Shown piece after piece: positions 46,718 through 54,242 of a stretch of DNA of 64,000 nt. The translations under genes were made by a program, and so were the position numbers. The notes below the pieces were generated by a model. That model was not told where the DNA came from. It ran no database searches and saw only the letters and a list, made by a program, of their open reading frames with translations. This DNA comes from Streptomyces sp. 3214.6. Its GTDB lineage: Bacteria > Actinomycetota > Actinomycetes > Streptomycetales > Streptomycetaceae. How positions within the stretch are numbered: the stretch's first letter is position 1; each line of letters opens with the position of its first letter. The stretch lies in the NCBI RefSeq assembly GCF_900129855.1, contig NZ_LT670819.1, positions 8,060,001 to 8,124,000 on the forward strand. Reading direction: 5' to 3'.

Positions 46718-47617
46718 ATGCAGCACGCAGTGGGTTCTCCGCTGCCGCCGCCCCACCAGCCGGGGCACGGTCCGGCCCCCGGCTGGTCGCCGGGCTCGGG
46801 ACACCCGGGTCCGCACCAGCCCGGCAGCACCCCCCAGCCGCAGCCCGGATACCTCGGCGCCCCCTCGGGCCCGGTCCCGCCCGCGCCCCAGCCGCCGGTG
46901 CCGCCCGTGGCGCCGCCCCCGGCCCCGCAGCACGCCCCCGTTCCGCAGCACGCCCCCGTTCCGCAGGGCGTCGACACGACGGGGCACGTCCCACTGCCGC
47001 CCGGCGGCCCCGTCGCCATGCCCAGCGCGCCGCCCGCCCCGACGGTCCCGGACCCGACGGCCACGACGCTCGCGGTCCTGCTGATCGGTCCCGCGGGCGC
47101 CGGCAAGACCAGCGTCGCCAAGTACTGGGCCGACCACCGCCGGGTGCCCACCGCCCACGTCAGCCTCGACGACGTACGCGAATGGGTCCGCTCGGGCTTC
47201 GCCGACCCGCAGTCCGGATGGAACGACCACTCCGAGGCCCAGTACCGCCTCGCCCGCCGCACCTGCGGCTTCGCCGCGCGCAACTTCCTCGCCAACGGCA
47301 TCTCGTGCATCCTGGACGACGCGATCTTCCCCGACCGCCCGGCCGTGGGCCTGGGTGGCTGGAAACGGCATGTGGGACCGGGCCTCCTGCCCGTCGTCCT
47401 CCTCCCCGGCCTGGAAGTCGTCCTGGAACGCAACGCCGAACGCTCCGGCAACCGCCGCCTCACCGACGAGGAGGTCGCCCGCATCCACGGCCGCATGGCC
47501 GGCTGGTACGGCTCGGGCCTCCCCATCATCGACAACTCCCAACTGGACGTCCCCACAACGGCACGGGTCCTGAACGACGTACTGGCCCGTGCCATCGCCA
47601 GCCCCCCGAAGTGGTAA
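46718..47617 (+). CDS. P-loop kinase-like protein with proline-rich N-terminal tail
   Basis: The 299-residue protein starts with about 112 residues very rich in Pro, Gly, His and Gln. An ATP-binding domain follows with Walker A GPAGAGKTS (124-132), a strand ending HVSLDDVREW, GISCILDDAIFPDR and a lid-like LERNAERSGNRRL. This resembles the AAA_33/zeta-like small-molecule or nucleic-acid kinase group, so a phosphotransferase is likely; the substrate is unknown. The tail suggests protein-protein contacts. ATG 46718 is chosen after GGAG at 46705; an upstream in-frame ATG at 46652 is possible. Confidence 0.75.
   Translation: MQHAVGSPLPPPHQPGHGPAPGWSPGSGHPGPHQPGSTPQPQPGYLGAPSGPVPPAPQPPVPPVAPPPAPQHAPVPQHAPVPQGVDTTGHVPLPPGGPVAMPSAPPAPTVPDPTATTLAVLLIGPAGAGKTSVAKYWADHRRVPTAHVSLDDVREWVRSGFADPQSGWNDHSEAQYRLARRTCGFAARNFLANGISCILDDAIFPDRPAVGLGGWKRHVGPGLLPVVLLPGLEVVLERNAERSGNRRLTDEEVARIHGRMAGWYGSGLPIIDNSQLDVPTTARVLNDVLARAIASPPKW
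46925..46966. repeat. Two tandem 18-bp repeats in the P-loop gene
   Basis: CCGCAGCACGCCCCCGTT occurs at 46925-46942 and 46943-46960, with a partial third unit CCGCAG. It encodes PQHAPV units in the proline-rich tail and is in frame. Confidence 0.85.
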
Positions 47618-47678
47618 CGGCGTCCCCCGAACGCTTCTCCAACCAGCACAATCCGGCCACCCCTCCTACGCTCGTCTC

Positions 47679-48785
47679 ATGTCAGAGGTGCACGAGGTTC
47701 GCCGATCCCGCCTACGGGAGCGCTGCAACGCGGCCGGCAGCGTGGCAGCGCTGGTCACTCGCCCCGCCAACGTGAGATACCTCGCGGGCGCGGCCCCGCA
47801 CGGTGCCGTCCTGTTGCTGGGCAGACGCGAGGACCTCCTCGTGTGCGTCGGCCCGCTCGACGACCGTCCGGGCGAGGGGCGACCGGACGACGCCCTGCGC
47901 GTCCACTCCCTCTCCCACGCCGGAGGCGATCCGGCGGTCGCCGCCGCCGACCTCCTCATGGCCCAGGGCGGAGACTCCCTCGCGGTCGAGGAACACCACC
48001 TCACGGTGGCCCGGCACCGGGAACTCCGCTCGGTCGCCCCGCGCCTGCGCCTGGCGGACCTGGGCGGCGCGGTGGAACAGCTCCGCGTCGTGAAGGACGA
48101 GGAGGAGATCTCCTGTCTCCGCATCGGCGCCGAGATCGCCGACCAGGCCCTCGGGGAGCTGCTGGAGTCCATCCTGGTCGGGCGGACGGAACGGCATCTC
48201 GCCCTCGAACTGGAGCGGCGCCTCGTCGACCACGGCGCCGACGGCCCCGCCTTCGCCACATCCGTCGCCACCGGACCGAATTCCGGCCGGCGCGGACACC
48301 GACCGTCCGACCGACGCGTCGAGGAGGGCGACTTCCTCACCGTCTGCCTGGGCGCGGCCTACCGCGGCTACCGCTGCGAGATCGGCCGAACCTTCGTGAT
48401 CGGCACGTCCCCGGCGGACTGGCAGGTAGAGCTGTACGACCTCGTCTTCGCCGCTCAGCGGGCCGGACGCGAGGCCCTGACGCCCGGCGCCGCCTACCGT
48501 GACGTGGACCGCGCGGCACGCCAGGTGCTGGACTCCGCGGGGTACTCCGAGGGCCTCCCGGCGATCATCGGGCACGGCGTCGGACTCGAAAACGAAGAGG
48601 ACCCGCAGTTGACTCCCGCGGCCATGGGTAAACTGGACGCTTGCGTGCCGGTCACCGTCGAACCGGGGGTCCACCTCCCGGGCCGGGGCGGTGTCCGGAT
48701 CGATGACACGCTCGTCGTGCGCCCCGAGGCGGACGGCGGACCCGAGCTACTCACCATCACGACCAAGGAGCTGCTCGCCCTCTAG
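47679..48785 (+). CDS. M24 (Xaa-Pro peptidase) family protein with altered metal ligands
   Basis: The 368-residue protein has the creatinase N-domain (about 5-130) and a pita-bread C-domain. It is often annotated as aminopeptidase P family. The five metal ligands expected are D, D, H, E, E. The aligned positions here appear to be Cys223 (FLTVCLG), Glu234 (YRCEIGRT), His299 (IGHGVG), Glu328 (VTVEPG) and Asp342 (VRIDDT). The substrate-side His of the HExP motif is also absent. It may therefore be inactive, use another metal arrangement, or serve a non-peptidase role. TACGCT at 47667-47672 suggests a leaderless mRNA at the ATG. efp follows 51 bp downstream. Confidence 0.82.
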   Translation: MSEVHEVRRSRLRERCNAAGSVAALVTRPANVRYLAGAAPHGAVLLLGRREDLLVCVGPLDDRPGEGRPDDALRVHSLSHAGGDPAVAAADLLMAQGGDSLAVEEHHLTVARHRELRSVAPRLRLADLGGAVEQLRVVKDEEEISCLRIGAEIADQALGELLESILVGRTERHLALELERRLVDHGADGPAFATSVATGPNSGRRGHRPSDRRVEEGDFLTVCLGAAYRGYRCEIGRTFVIGTSPADWQVELYDLVFAAQRAGREALTPGAAYRDVDRAARQVLDSAGYSEGLPAIIGHGVGLENEEDPQLTPAAMGKLDACVPVTVEPGVHLPGRGGVRIDDTLVVRPEADGGPELLTITTKELLAL

Positions 48786-48836
48786 GCAGGTGCGTGCCCC
48801 GGGGTCGTCCACGTCAGTCCAGGAGATTCCGCAACC

Positions 48837-49403
48837 GTGGCTTCCACGAACGACCTCAAGAACGGCCTGGTGCTCAAGCTCGAAGGCGGCCAGCTCTGGT
48901 CCGTCGTCGAGTTCCAGCACGTCAAGCCCGGCAAGGGCCCGGCCTTCGTGCGCACCAAGCTCAAGAACGTGCTTTCCGGCAAGGTCGTCGACAAGACGTT
49001 CAACGCCGGCGTCAAGGTCGAGACGGCCACTGTCGACAAGCGCGACATGCAGTTCTCCTACATGGACGGCGAGTACTTCGTCTTCATGGACATGGAGACC
49101 TACGACCAGCTCATGGTCGACCGCAAGGCCGTCGGCGACGCCGCCAACTTCCTGATCGAGGGCTTCACCGCCACCGTCGCGCAGCACGAGGGCGAGGTGC
49201 TCTTCGTCGAGCTGCCGGCCGCCGTCGAGCTCGTCGTCCAGGAGACCGAGCCGGGCCTGCAGGGCGACCGCTCCACGGGTGGCACCAAGCCCGCGACCCT
49301 GGAGACCGGCCACCAGATCCAGGTCCCGCTCTTCATCACCACCGGTGAGAAGATCAAGGTCGACACCCGCACCAGCGACTACCTCGGCCGGGTGAACAGC
49401 TAA
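48837..49403 (+). CDS. efp: Elongation factor P
   Basis: The 188-residue three-domain protein helps ribosomes through proline runs. The tip loop is Pro31-Gly-Lys33-Gly-Pro35 (KPGKGPAFVR), the palindromic PGKGP loop described for actinobacterial EF-P that works without lysine modification. The GTG start follows AGGAG. nusB begins 2 bp after its stop, so they share a transcript. Confidence 0.97.
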   Translation: MASTNDLKNGLVLKLEGGQLWSVVEFQHVKPGKGPAFVRTKLKNVLSGKVVDKTFNAGVKVETATVDKRDMQFSYMDGEYFVFMDMETYDQLMVDRKAVGDAANFLIEGFTATVAQHEGEVLFVELPAAVELVVQETEPGLQGDRSTGGTKPATLETGHQIQVPLFITTGEKIKVDTRTSDYLGRVNS

Positions 49404-49405
49404 CC

Positions 49406-49840
49406 GTGGCTGCCCGCAACACGGCCCGCAAGCGCGCCTTCCAGATCCTCTTCGAGGGCGACCAGCGTGGAGCCGACGTCCTGACCGTCCTCGCGGACTG
49501 GGTCCGGCTCTCCCGAGCCGACACCCGGCAGCCGCCGGTGAGCGAGTACACGATGCAGCTGGTGGAGGGCTACGCGCAGCACGCGCGGCGCATCGACGAG
49601 CTGATCTCCCAGTACTCGGTCGGCTGGACGCTGGACCGGATGCCGGTCGTCGACCGCAACATCCTTCGTCTCGGCGCCTACGAGCTGATCTGGGCCGACG
49701 AGACGCCGGACGCGGTCGTCCTCGACGAGATGGTGCAGCTGGCGAAGGAGTTCTCCACGGACGAGTCGCCCTCGTTCGTGAACGGCCTGCTCGGCCGCCT
49801 CAAGGAGCTCAAGCCGACCCTGCGCAGGGACGACGCCTAG
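49406..49840 (+). CDS. nusB: Transcription antitermination factor NusB
   Basis: The 144-residue all-helical protein starts MAARNTARKRAFQILFEGDQ in family style and ends FVNGLLGRLKELKPTLRRDDA. With NusE it binds boxA of rRNA transcripts. The stop TAG lies in CTAG (49837-49840), which is repeated right after the adjacent insertion sequence, so the reading frame survived the insertion intact. Its natural downstream DNA now begins at 51551. Confidence 0.97.
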   Translation: MAARNTARKRAFQILFEGDQRGADVLTVLADWVRLSRADTRQPPVSEYTMQLVEGYAQHARRIDELISQYSVGWTLDRMPVVDRNILRLGAYELIWADETPDAVVLDEMVQLAKEFSTDESPSFVNGLLGRLKELKPTLRRDDA

Positions 49841-49863
49841 AAGGCTCATGAAGATCTTGGGGT

Positions 49864-49895
49864 TCTGGCCCCGCCGCGTGAGCGGTGGGGCCAGA
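49864..49895 (+). terminator. Hairpin inside the left end of the IS
   Basis: TCTGGCCCCGCCGC pairs with GCGGTGGGGCCAGA (one G-U) around a GTGA loop, upstream of the transposase start. It probably blocks read-through from nusB into the transposase. Confidence 0.65.
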
Positions 49896-49903
49896 CTCGT
49901 TTC

Positions 49904-51490
49904 GTGGTGATGGGGGAATGGGCCGGGGACACGGTCGGGCCGGATGTGTGGGAGACGTGCCGGGAGTTGATTCCGGCGGGGAGTGTGTTCGCGTTTCTGG
50001 CCGAGCACCGTGGTGCTCTGTTCCCGGCTCATATGTTCGCGGACATGTACCCGTCGGCGAATGGACGGCCGAGCATGCCGCCGCAGATCCTGGCTGCGGC
50101 GATCACGCTGCAGGCCCTGCACGGGCTGTCGGACTTCGAGACGGTGCAGGAGCTGCGGTGTGACCTGCGGTGGAAGGCCGCGTGCGGGCTGGGCCTGAAC
50201 GACCTGGCGTTTGACCCGTCTCTGCTGGCCTACTTCCGCCGCCGTCTGGCCTGCTCGGCCCGGCCCAACCGCGTCTTCGAGGCCGTGCGCGAGGTGGTGA
50301 AGGCCACCGGTGTCCTGGGCGGCAAGCACCGGCGGGCCTTGGACTCGACGGTGCTGGACGACGCGGTGGCCACCCAGGACACCGTCACCCAGCTGATCGC
50401 CGCCGTCCGTGCGGTGATCCGCGAAGTCCCCGGCGCCGCCGAGGTCGCGGCCGTGCAGTGCACCGCGCACGACTACACCGATCCCGGCAAACCCCGCATC
50501 GCCTGGAACGACGAGCAGGCCCGCGCGGAACTCGTCGACGCCCTGGTCACCGATGTGCTGCGGCTGCTGGGCCACCTGCCCGACCAGCAGCTGGACGAGA
50601 AGGCCGCGAACGCCCTCGGCATCCTGGCGCTGGTCGCAGGACAAGACGTGGAGCCGGCCGAGGACTCCGACGGCCGCGACGGACGCTGGCGCATCAGCAA
50701 GGGGACCGCTCCGGGCCGCGTCGTGTCCACCGTCGACCCTGAAGCCCGCCACATCCACAAGACCCGCACCCACCAGCAGGACGGATACAAAGCCCACCTG
50801 GCCATCGAGCCCGAGACCGGCTTATACACGGCCGTGGCTCTGCGGCCCGGCGCCGGAGCCGAGCACCACGAGGCCACCGTCGGCCTGGATCTGCTGGCCG
50901 ACGAGGAGAGTCCGGTGGACGCCTTCGGCGACACCGCCTACTCCGCCGGCGACATGCGCCAAGCCCTGCACCAGGCGGGGCACCGGCTGTTCTTCAAGCC
51001 CGCCCCACTGCGGCCCGCCGTCCCCGGCGGCTTCACCCTGGACGACTTCGCCATCGACACCGCCGCCTCCGCGGTCACCTGCCCCGCCGGGCATACGGTT
51101 GCCCTGTCGGGCCCCGGCGGACAGCACAACCAGCGCAAGGCGGCCTTCGGGAACCTGTGCACCGGATGCCCCCTCCGCGAGCGGTGCACCAAGGCCAAGG
51201 CCGGCCGCATCCTGACCATCCGCCCCCACCACGACCTGCAAGCGGCCGCCCGCCGCCAGGCCGCCACCGACCCGGACTGGCAAGCCGACTACCGCCGCTG
51301 GCGACCACCAGTCGAACGCGCCGTCGCCTGGCTCGTCCAGCACGGCAACCGCAGACTCCGCTACCGCGGAACCATCAACAACAACACCTGGCTTCACACC
51401 CGAGCCGCCGCCCTCAACCTCCGCCGACTGATCAACCTCGGACTCACCCACACTGGCGGCCGCTGGCGACTCACCCCGGCCACCACATAG
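49904..51490 (+). CDS. IS1182-family DDE transposase
   Basis: The 528-residue transposase has an N-terminal InsH/DUF772-like helical domain (MPPQILAAAITLQALHGLSD), catalytic Asp147 (ALDSTVLDDAV), Asp343 (AFGDTAYSAGD) and Glu471 (RPPVERAVAWL), and a cysteine cluster Cys419-x2-Cys422-x5-Cys428 before the last acidic residue, as in IS1182 relatives. The frame is complete with no stop or frameshift. The GTG at 49904 or ATG at 49910 may start it; no good ribosome-binding site is present, as is usual for transposases. The gene reads in the same direction as nusB. Confidence 0.93.
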   Translation: MVMGEWAGDTVGPDVWETCRELIPAGSVFAFLAEHRGALFPAHMFADMYPSANGRPSMPPQILAAAITLQALHGLSDFETVQELRCDLRWKAACGLGLNDLAFDPSLLAYFRRRLACSARPNRVFEAVREVVKATGVLGGKHRRALDSTVLDDAVATQDTVTQLIAAVRAVIREVPGAAEVAAVQCTAHDYTDPGKPRIAWNDEQARAELVDALVTDVLRLLGHLPDQQLDEKAANALGILALVAGQDVEPAEDSDGRDGRWRISKGTAPGRVVSTVDPEARHIHKTRTHQQDGYKAHLAIEPETGLYTAVALRPGAGAEHHEATVGLDLLADEESPVDAFGDTAYSAGDMRQALHQAGHRLFFKPAPLRPAVPGGFTLDDFAIDTAASAVTCPAGHTVALSGPGGQHNQRKAAFGNLCTGCPLRERCTKAKAGRILTIRPHHDLQAAARRQAATDPDWQADYRRWRPPVERAVAWLVQHGNRRLRYRGTINNNTWLHTRAAALNLRRLINLGLTHTGGRWRLTPATT

Positions 51491-51495
51491 CGAAC

Positions 51496-51528
51496 AGGGG
51501 CTGCCCGGCCTCCGGCCGGACAGCCCCT
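51496..51528. terminator. Hairpin inside the right end of the IS
   Basis: AGGGGCTGCCCGGCC pairs with GGCCGGACAGCCCCT (one mismatch) around TCC, 5 bp after the transposase stop. Confidence 0.65.
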
Positions 51529-51553
51529 CACCAAGATCTTCATGAGCCTTCTA

Positions 51554-51615
51554 GGCCGTGTCCGCGAAGTAGCGCCGTCTGCCCGCGAGCCGGGCGGGAC
51601 TTTGCGGACACGACC
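51554..51615. repeat. 62-bp element with 17-bp imperfect inverted ends, possible IS remnant or MITE
   Basis: GGCCGTGTCCGCGAAGT at 51554-51570 and ACTTTGCGGACACGACC at 51599-51615 match as inverted repeats at 15 of 17 positions, with 28 bp between. It starts at the right edge of the IS target site. The layout resembles the two ends of an IS brought together by internal deletion, or a tiny MITE. Confidence 0.5.
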
Positions 51616-51673
51616 CAAGACCTGCGCGGCCGATCAAGTGGCCCGACAGGTGCTTGAGCGGTACGACACGCCC

Positions 51674-51705
51674 GAGGGCCCGCAGCGGTGACGCTGCGGG
51701 CCCTC
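51674..51705. terminator. Hairpin between nusB/IS and bldD
   Basis: A 13-bp perfect stem (GAGGGCCCGCAGC with GCTGCGGGCCCTC) has a GGTGAC loop. It probably ended the efp-nusB transcript before the IS arrived. Confidence 0.7.
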
Positions 51706-51750
51706 CGGCATCCGGGTACCCCTCGGGCCCCACAGGCCCGTAGAACGCCG

Positions 51751-51788
51751 TCGGGGTGGCCGGAACCGCTGGGTTCCGGCCACCCCGA
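51751..51788. terminator. Terminator hairpin downstream of bldD
   Basis: A 17-bp perfect stem (TCGGGGTGGCCGGAACC with GGTTCCGGCCACCCCGA) and 4-nt loop lie 30 bp after the bldD stop. It can serve both convergent transcripts. Confidence 0.8.
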
Positions 51789-51818
51789 GGGTACGTTTCT
51801 GCTCAACCGCGGAGCGGC

Positions 51819-52319
51819 TCAGCTCTCCTCGTGGGAGACCGCGCGACGCGCGTCCGCGTCCAGGACGCCCCAGCTGATCAGCTGTTCGGTCAGGACCGAC
51901 GGCGACTGGTCGTAGATGACGGCGAGGGTGCGCAGGTCGTCCTGGCGGATCGACAGCACCTTGCCGTTGTAGTCACCACGCTGCGACTGGATCGTGGCGG
52001 CGTACCGCTGCAAAGGACCGGCCTTCTCGACCGGCACATGGGCCAGCCGCTCCAGGTCCAGGACCAGCTTCGGCGGGGGCTCGGCCGCCCCGCCCGGGGT
52101 GGTGCCCGGCAGCAGTTCCTGCACGGGAACGCCGTAGAAATCCGCCAGCTCGGCAAGGCGCTGCACGGTCACGGCGCGGTCGCCGCGCTCGTACGAACCG
52201 ACCACGACCGCCTTCCAGCGGCCCTGGGACTTCTCCTCGACACCGTGGAGGGAAAGGCCCTGCTGGGTGCGGATCGCCCGGAGTTTGGCCCCGAGTTGTT
52301 TGGCGTATTCGCTGGACAT
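51819..52319 (-). CDS. bldD: Developmental master repressor BldD
   Basis: The 166-residue protein represses sporulation genes during vegetative growth when dimerised by tetrameric c-di-GMP. The N-terminal helix-turn-helix (SSEYAKQLGAKLRAIRTQQG, about 1-75) binds DNA. The C-terminal domain carries the c-di-GMP signature Arg114-Gly-Asp116, eight residues, then Arg125-Gln-Asp-Asp128. The start at 52319 (MSSEYAK) matches the known protein; a codon 15 bp upstream is in frame. Two BldD-type boxes lie upstream of the start, in line with known autorepression. It is divergent from pyrR. Confidence 0.98.
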   Translation of the reverse strand: MSSEYAKQLGAKLRAIRTQQGLSLHGVEEKSQGRWKAVVVGSYERGDRAVTVQRLAELADFYGVPVQELLPGTTPGGAAEPPPKLVLDLERLAHVPVEKAGPLQRYAATIQSQRGDYNGKVLSIRQDDLRTLAVIYDQSPSVLTEQLISWGVLDADARRAVSHEES

Positions 52320-52364
52320 ATAGCTCCCCGGCACTGGGTCGACGCGGCAGCAGCCGCGTGCTGG

Positions 52365-52377
52365 TAACTCACTGTGA
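52365..52377. promoter_or_regulatory. BldD box, one mismatch
   Basis: TAACTCACTGTGA matches the recalled consensus TNACNC(A/T)GNGTNA except for one base (C for G). It lies 46 bp upstream of bldD. Confidence 0.65.
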
Positions 52378-52379
52378 GG

Positions 52380-52392
52380 TTACGCAGCGTGA
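52380..52392. promoter_or_regulatory. BldD box, perfect consensus
   Basis: TTACGCAGCGTGA fits TNACNC(A/T)GNGTNA at every fixed position. It lies next to the first box, consistent with reported BldD autoregulation. It could also affect the divergent pyr operon. Confidence 0.8.
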
Positions 52393-52515
52393 TTCTTCTG
52401 CGTCAAGCCGAATGGTCCACACCGACTCTTCCGTGGTATCCGTGGCCGATTACGCCAAGGGGGTGATCCTGGGTGTCCTCCCGGCCTGCTACCGTTGATG
52501 GCGCAAATCCGACGT

Positions 52516-52550
52516 CCTTTAAGGTCCGTCCCGTGAGGCGGAGAAGGAGG
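52516..52550 (+). promoter_or_regulatory. Putative PyrR-binding leader hairpin overlapping the pyrR ribosome-binding site
   Basis: TCCG (52525-52528) pairs with CGGA (52539-52542) around the loop TCCCGTGAGG. A lower stem CCTT (52516-52519) pairs with AAGG (52544-52547), the core of the AAGGAGG ribosome-binding site. The GTGAGGC loop resembles the PyrR-binding RNA consensus. In actinobacteria such sites are proposed to block translation initiation when PyrR binds UMP. Confidence 0.6.
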
Positions 52551-52560
52551 TCCGTTTCTT

Positions 52561-53145
52561 ATGGACAAGCAGGACACCCCGCAGGATTCCCGGCAAACCG
52601 ATGCGCGGCCCGTTCTCGAAGGCCCCGACATCGCGCGCGTGCTGACGCGCATCGCCCACGAGATCGTCGAACGCGCCAAGGGCGCCGACGACGTGGTGCT
52701 CCTCGGCATCCCGACCCGCGGCGTCTTCCTCGCCCAGCGGCTCGCCGCCAAGCTGGAGCAGATCACCGACCGCGGCATCCCGGTCGGCTCCCTGGACATC
52801 ACGATGTACCGCGACGACCTGCGCATGCACCCGCCGCGTGCGCTGGCCCGCACCGAGATCCCCGGTGACGGCCTCGACGGCAGACTGGTCGTCCTCGTCG
52901 ACGACGTGCTCTTCTCGGGCCGCACCATCCGCGCCGCCCTCGACGCCCTGAACGACATCGGGCGCCCGCGCGCGGTCCAGCTCGCGGTCCTCGTCGACCG
53001 CGGTCACCGGGAACTGCCCATCCGCGCCGACTACGTCGGCAAGAACCTCCCCACGTCGCTGCGGGAGACGGTCAAGGTCCTGCTCGCCGAGGAGGACGGT
53101 CGCGACACCGTGCTGCTCGGCGTGAAGCAGACCGCCCAGCAGTAG
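52561..53145 (+). CDS. pyrR: Bifunctional pyr operon regulator / uracil phosphoribosyltransferase
   Basis: The 194-residue protein senses UMP and binds the pyr mRNA leader. It has the PRPP motif VVLVDDVLFSGRT (110-122), GIPTRGVFLAQRLA, and the basic RNA-binding surface around TMYRDDLRMHPP. GAAGGAGG lies about 10 bp before the ATG, inside the leader hairpin. The order pyrR-pyrB-pyrC-carA-carB-pyrD-pyrF follows. Confidence 0.96.
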   Translation: MDKQDTPQDSRQTDARPVLEGPDIARVLTRIAHEIVERAKGADDVVLLGIPTRGVFLAQRLAAKLEQITDRGIPVGSLDITMYRDDLRMHPPRALARTEIPGDGLDGRLVVLVDDVLFSGRTIRAALDALNDIGRPRAVQLAVLVDRGHRELPIRADYVGKNLPTSLRETVKVLLAEEDGRDTVLLGVKQTAQQ

Positions 53146-53239
53146 CACGCGCGCGTGCGGCCCGATGTGCCGTACGCCCCGCCGCCGTGCCCCTGCCTGC
53201 CCGAATCCTCCCCATGAACTGCCTTACGGAGCCTGACAG

Positions 53240-54238
53240 ATGCAGCGTCATCTCATCTCGGCCGCCGACCTCACCCGCGACGACGCCGTCCAGATCCTCG
53301 ACACCGCCGAGGAGATGGCCCGGGTCGCCGACCGGCCCATCAAGAAACTGCCGACCCTGCGCGGCCGCACGATCGTCAACCTGTTCTTCGAGGACTCCAC
53401 GCGTACGCGCATCTCCTTCGAAGCCGCCGAGAAGCGCCTGTCCGCGGACGTCATCAACTTCTCCGCCAAGGGCTCCTCGGTGTCCAAGGGCGAGTCCCTG
53501 AAGGACACCGCTCAGACGCTGGAGGCCATGGGCGTCGACGCCGTCGTCATCCGGCACGGCGCTTCCGGAGCGCCGTACCGCCTGGCCACCTCCGGGTGGA
53601 TCGACGCGGCCGTCGTCAACGCCGGCGACGGCACCCACCAGCACCCCACCCAGGCCCTCCTGGACGCCTTCACCATGCGCCGCCGGCTCGTCGGCCGGGA
53701 CGCCGGCATCGGGCAGGACCTCGCCGGCAAGCGCATCACGATCGTCGGCGACGTCCTGCACAGCCGGGTCGCCCGCTCCAACGTCGACCTGCTGCACACC
53801 CTCGGCGCCGAGGTCACCCTGGTCGCCCCGCCCACCCTCGTCCCGGTCGGCATCGAGGCCTGGCCCTGCGAGGTGTCGTACGACCTCGACAGCACGCTGC
53901 CCAAGTCCGACGCGGTGATGATGCTGCGGGTGCAGCGGGAGCGGATGAACGCCGCGTTCTTCCCCACCGAGCGCGAGTACTCGCGGCGCTACGGCCTCGA
54001 CGGCGACCGCATGGCGAAGATGCCCGAGCACGCCATCGTGATGCACCCCGGCCCGATGGTCCGCGGCATGGAGATCACCGCCGAGGTCGCCGACTCCGAG
54101 CGCTGCACCGTCGTCGAGCAGGTCGCCAACGGCGTCTCCATCCGGATGGCCGTCCTCTACCTGCTCCTGGGCGGCGCCGTGTTCAGTCCCAAAGACGTGC
54201 CCGCCGTCGGCCACGCCCGTACCACCGAGGAGAAGTAA
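53240..54238 (+). CDS. pyrB: Aspartate carbamoyltransferase catalytic subunit
   Basis: The 332-residue enzyme joins carbamoyl phosphate and aspartate. The carbamoyl-phosphate loop STRTR lies at 53-57 (FFEDSTRTRISFE); GTHQHPTQALLD and a mobile Lys in VSKGESLKDT are present. No PyrI regulatory chain is encoded nearby. ACGGAG precedes the ATG. pyrC begins 4 bp later. Confidence 0.97.
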   Translation: MQRHLISAADLTRDDAVQILDTAEEMARVADRPIKKLPTLRGRTIVNLFFEDSTRTRISFEAAEKRLSADVINFSAKGSSVSKGESLKDTAQTLEAMGVDAVVIRHGASGAPYRLATSGWIDAAVVNAGDGTHQHPTQALLDAFTMRRRLVGRDAGIGQDLAGKRITIVGDVLHSRVARSNVDLLHTLGAEVTLVAPPTLVPVGIEAWPCEVSYDLDSTLPKSDAVMMLRVQRERMNAAFFPTEREYSRRYGLDGDRMAKMPEHAIVMHPGPMVRGMEITAEVADSERCTVVEQVANGVSIRMAVLYLLLGGAVFSPKDVPAVGHARTTEEK

Positions 54239-54242
54239 GAAC

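Larger units (their letters stand above)
49841..51550 (+). mobile_element. Complete IS1182-like insertion sequence (1710 bp)
   Basis: The ends are 20-bp perfect inverted repeats: AAGGCTCATGAAGATCTTGG at 49841-49860 and its complement at 51531-51550. CTAG flanks both sides (49837-49840 and 51551-51554), a 4-bp target duplication or, being palindromic, an extension of the repeats. The element carries one transposase gene and a terminator-like hairpin just inside each end. Perfect ends and an intact gene suggest recent insertion. Confidence 0.95.

Noticed and set aside
49406..49840. nusB disrupted by the insertion sequence
   Set aside because: The frame is full length; the stop TAG is preserved within the CTAG target.
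51551..51733. A short minus-strand open frame after the insertion sequence
   Set aside because: It spans the inverted-repeat remnant and terminator hairpins, and its translation has no protein-like features.
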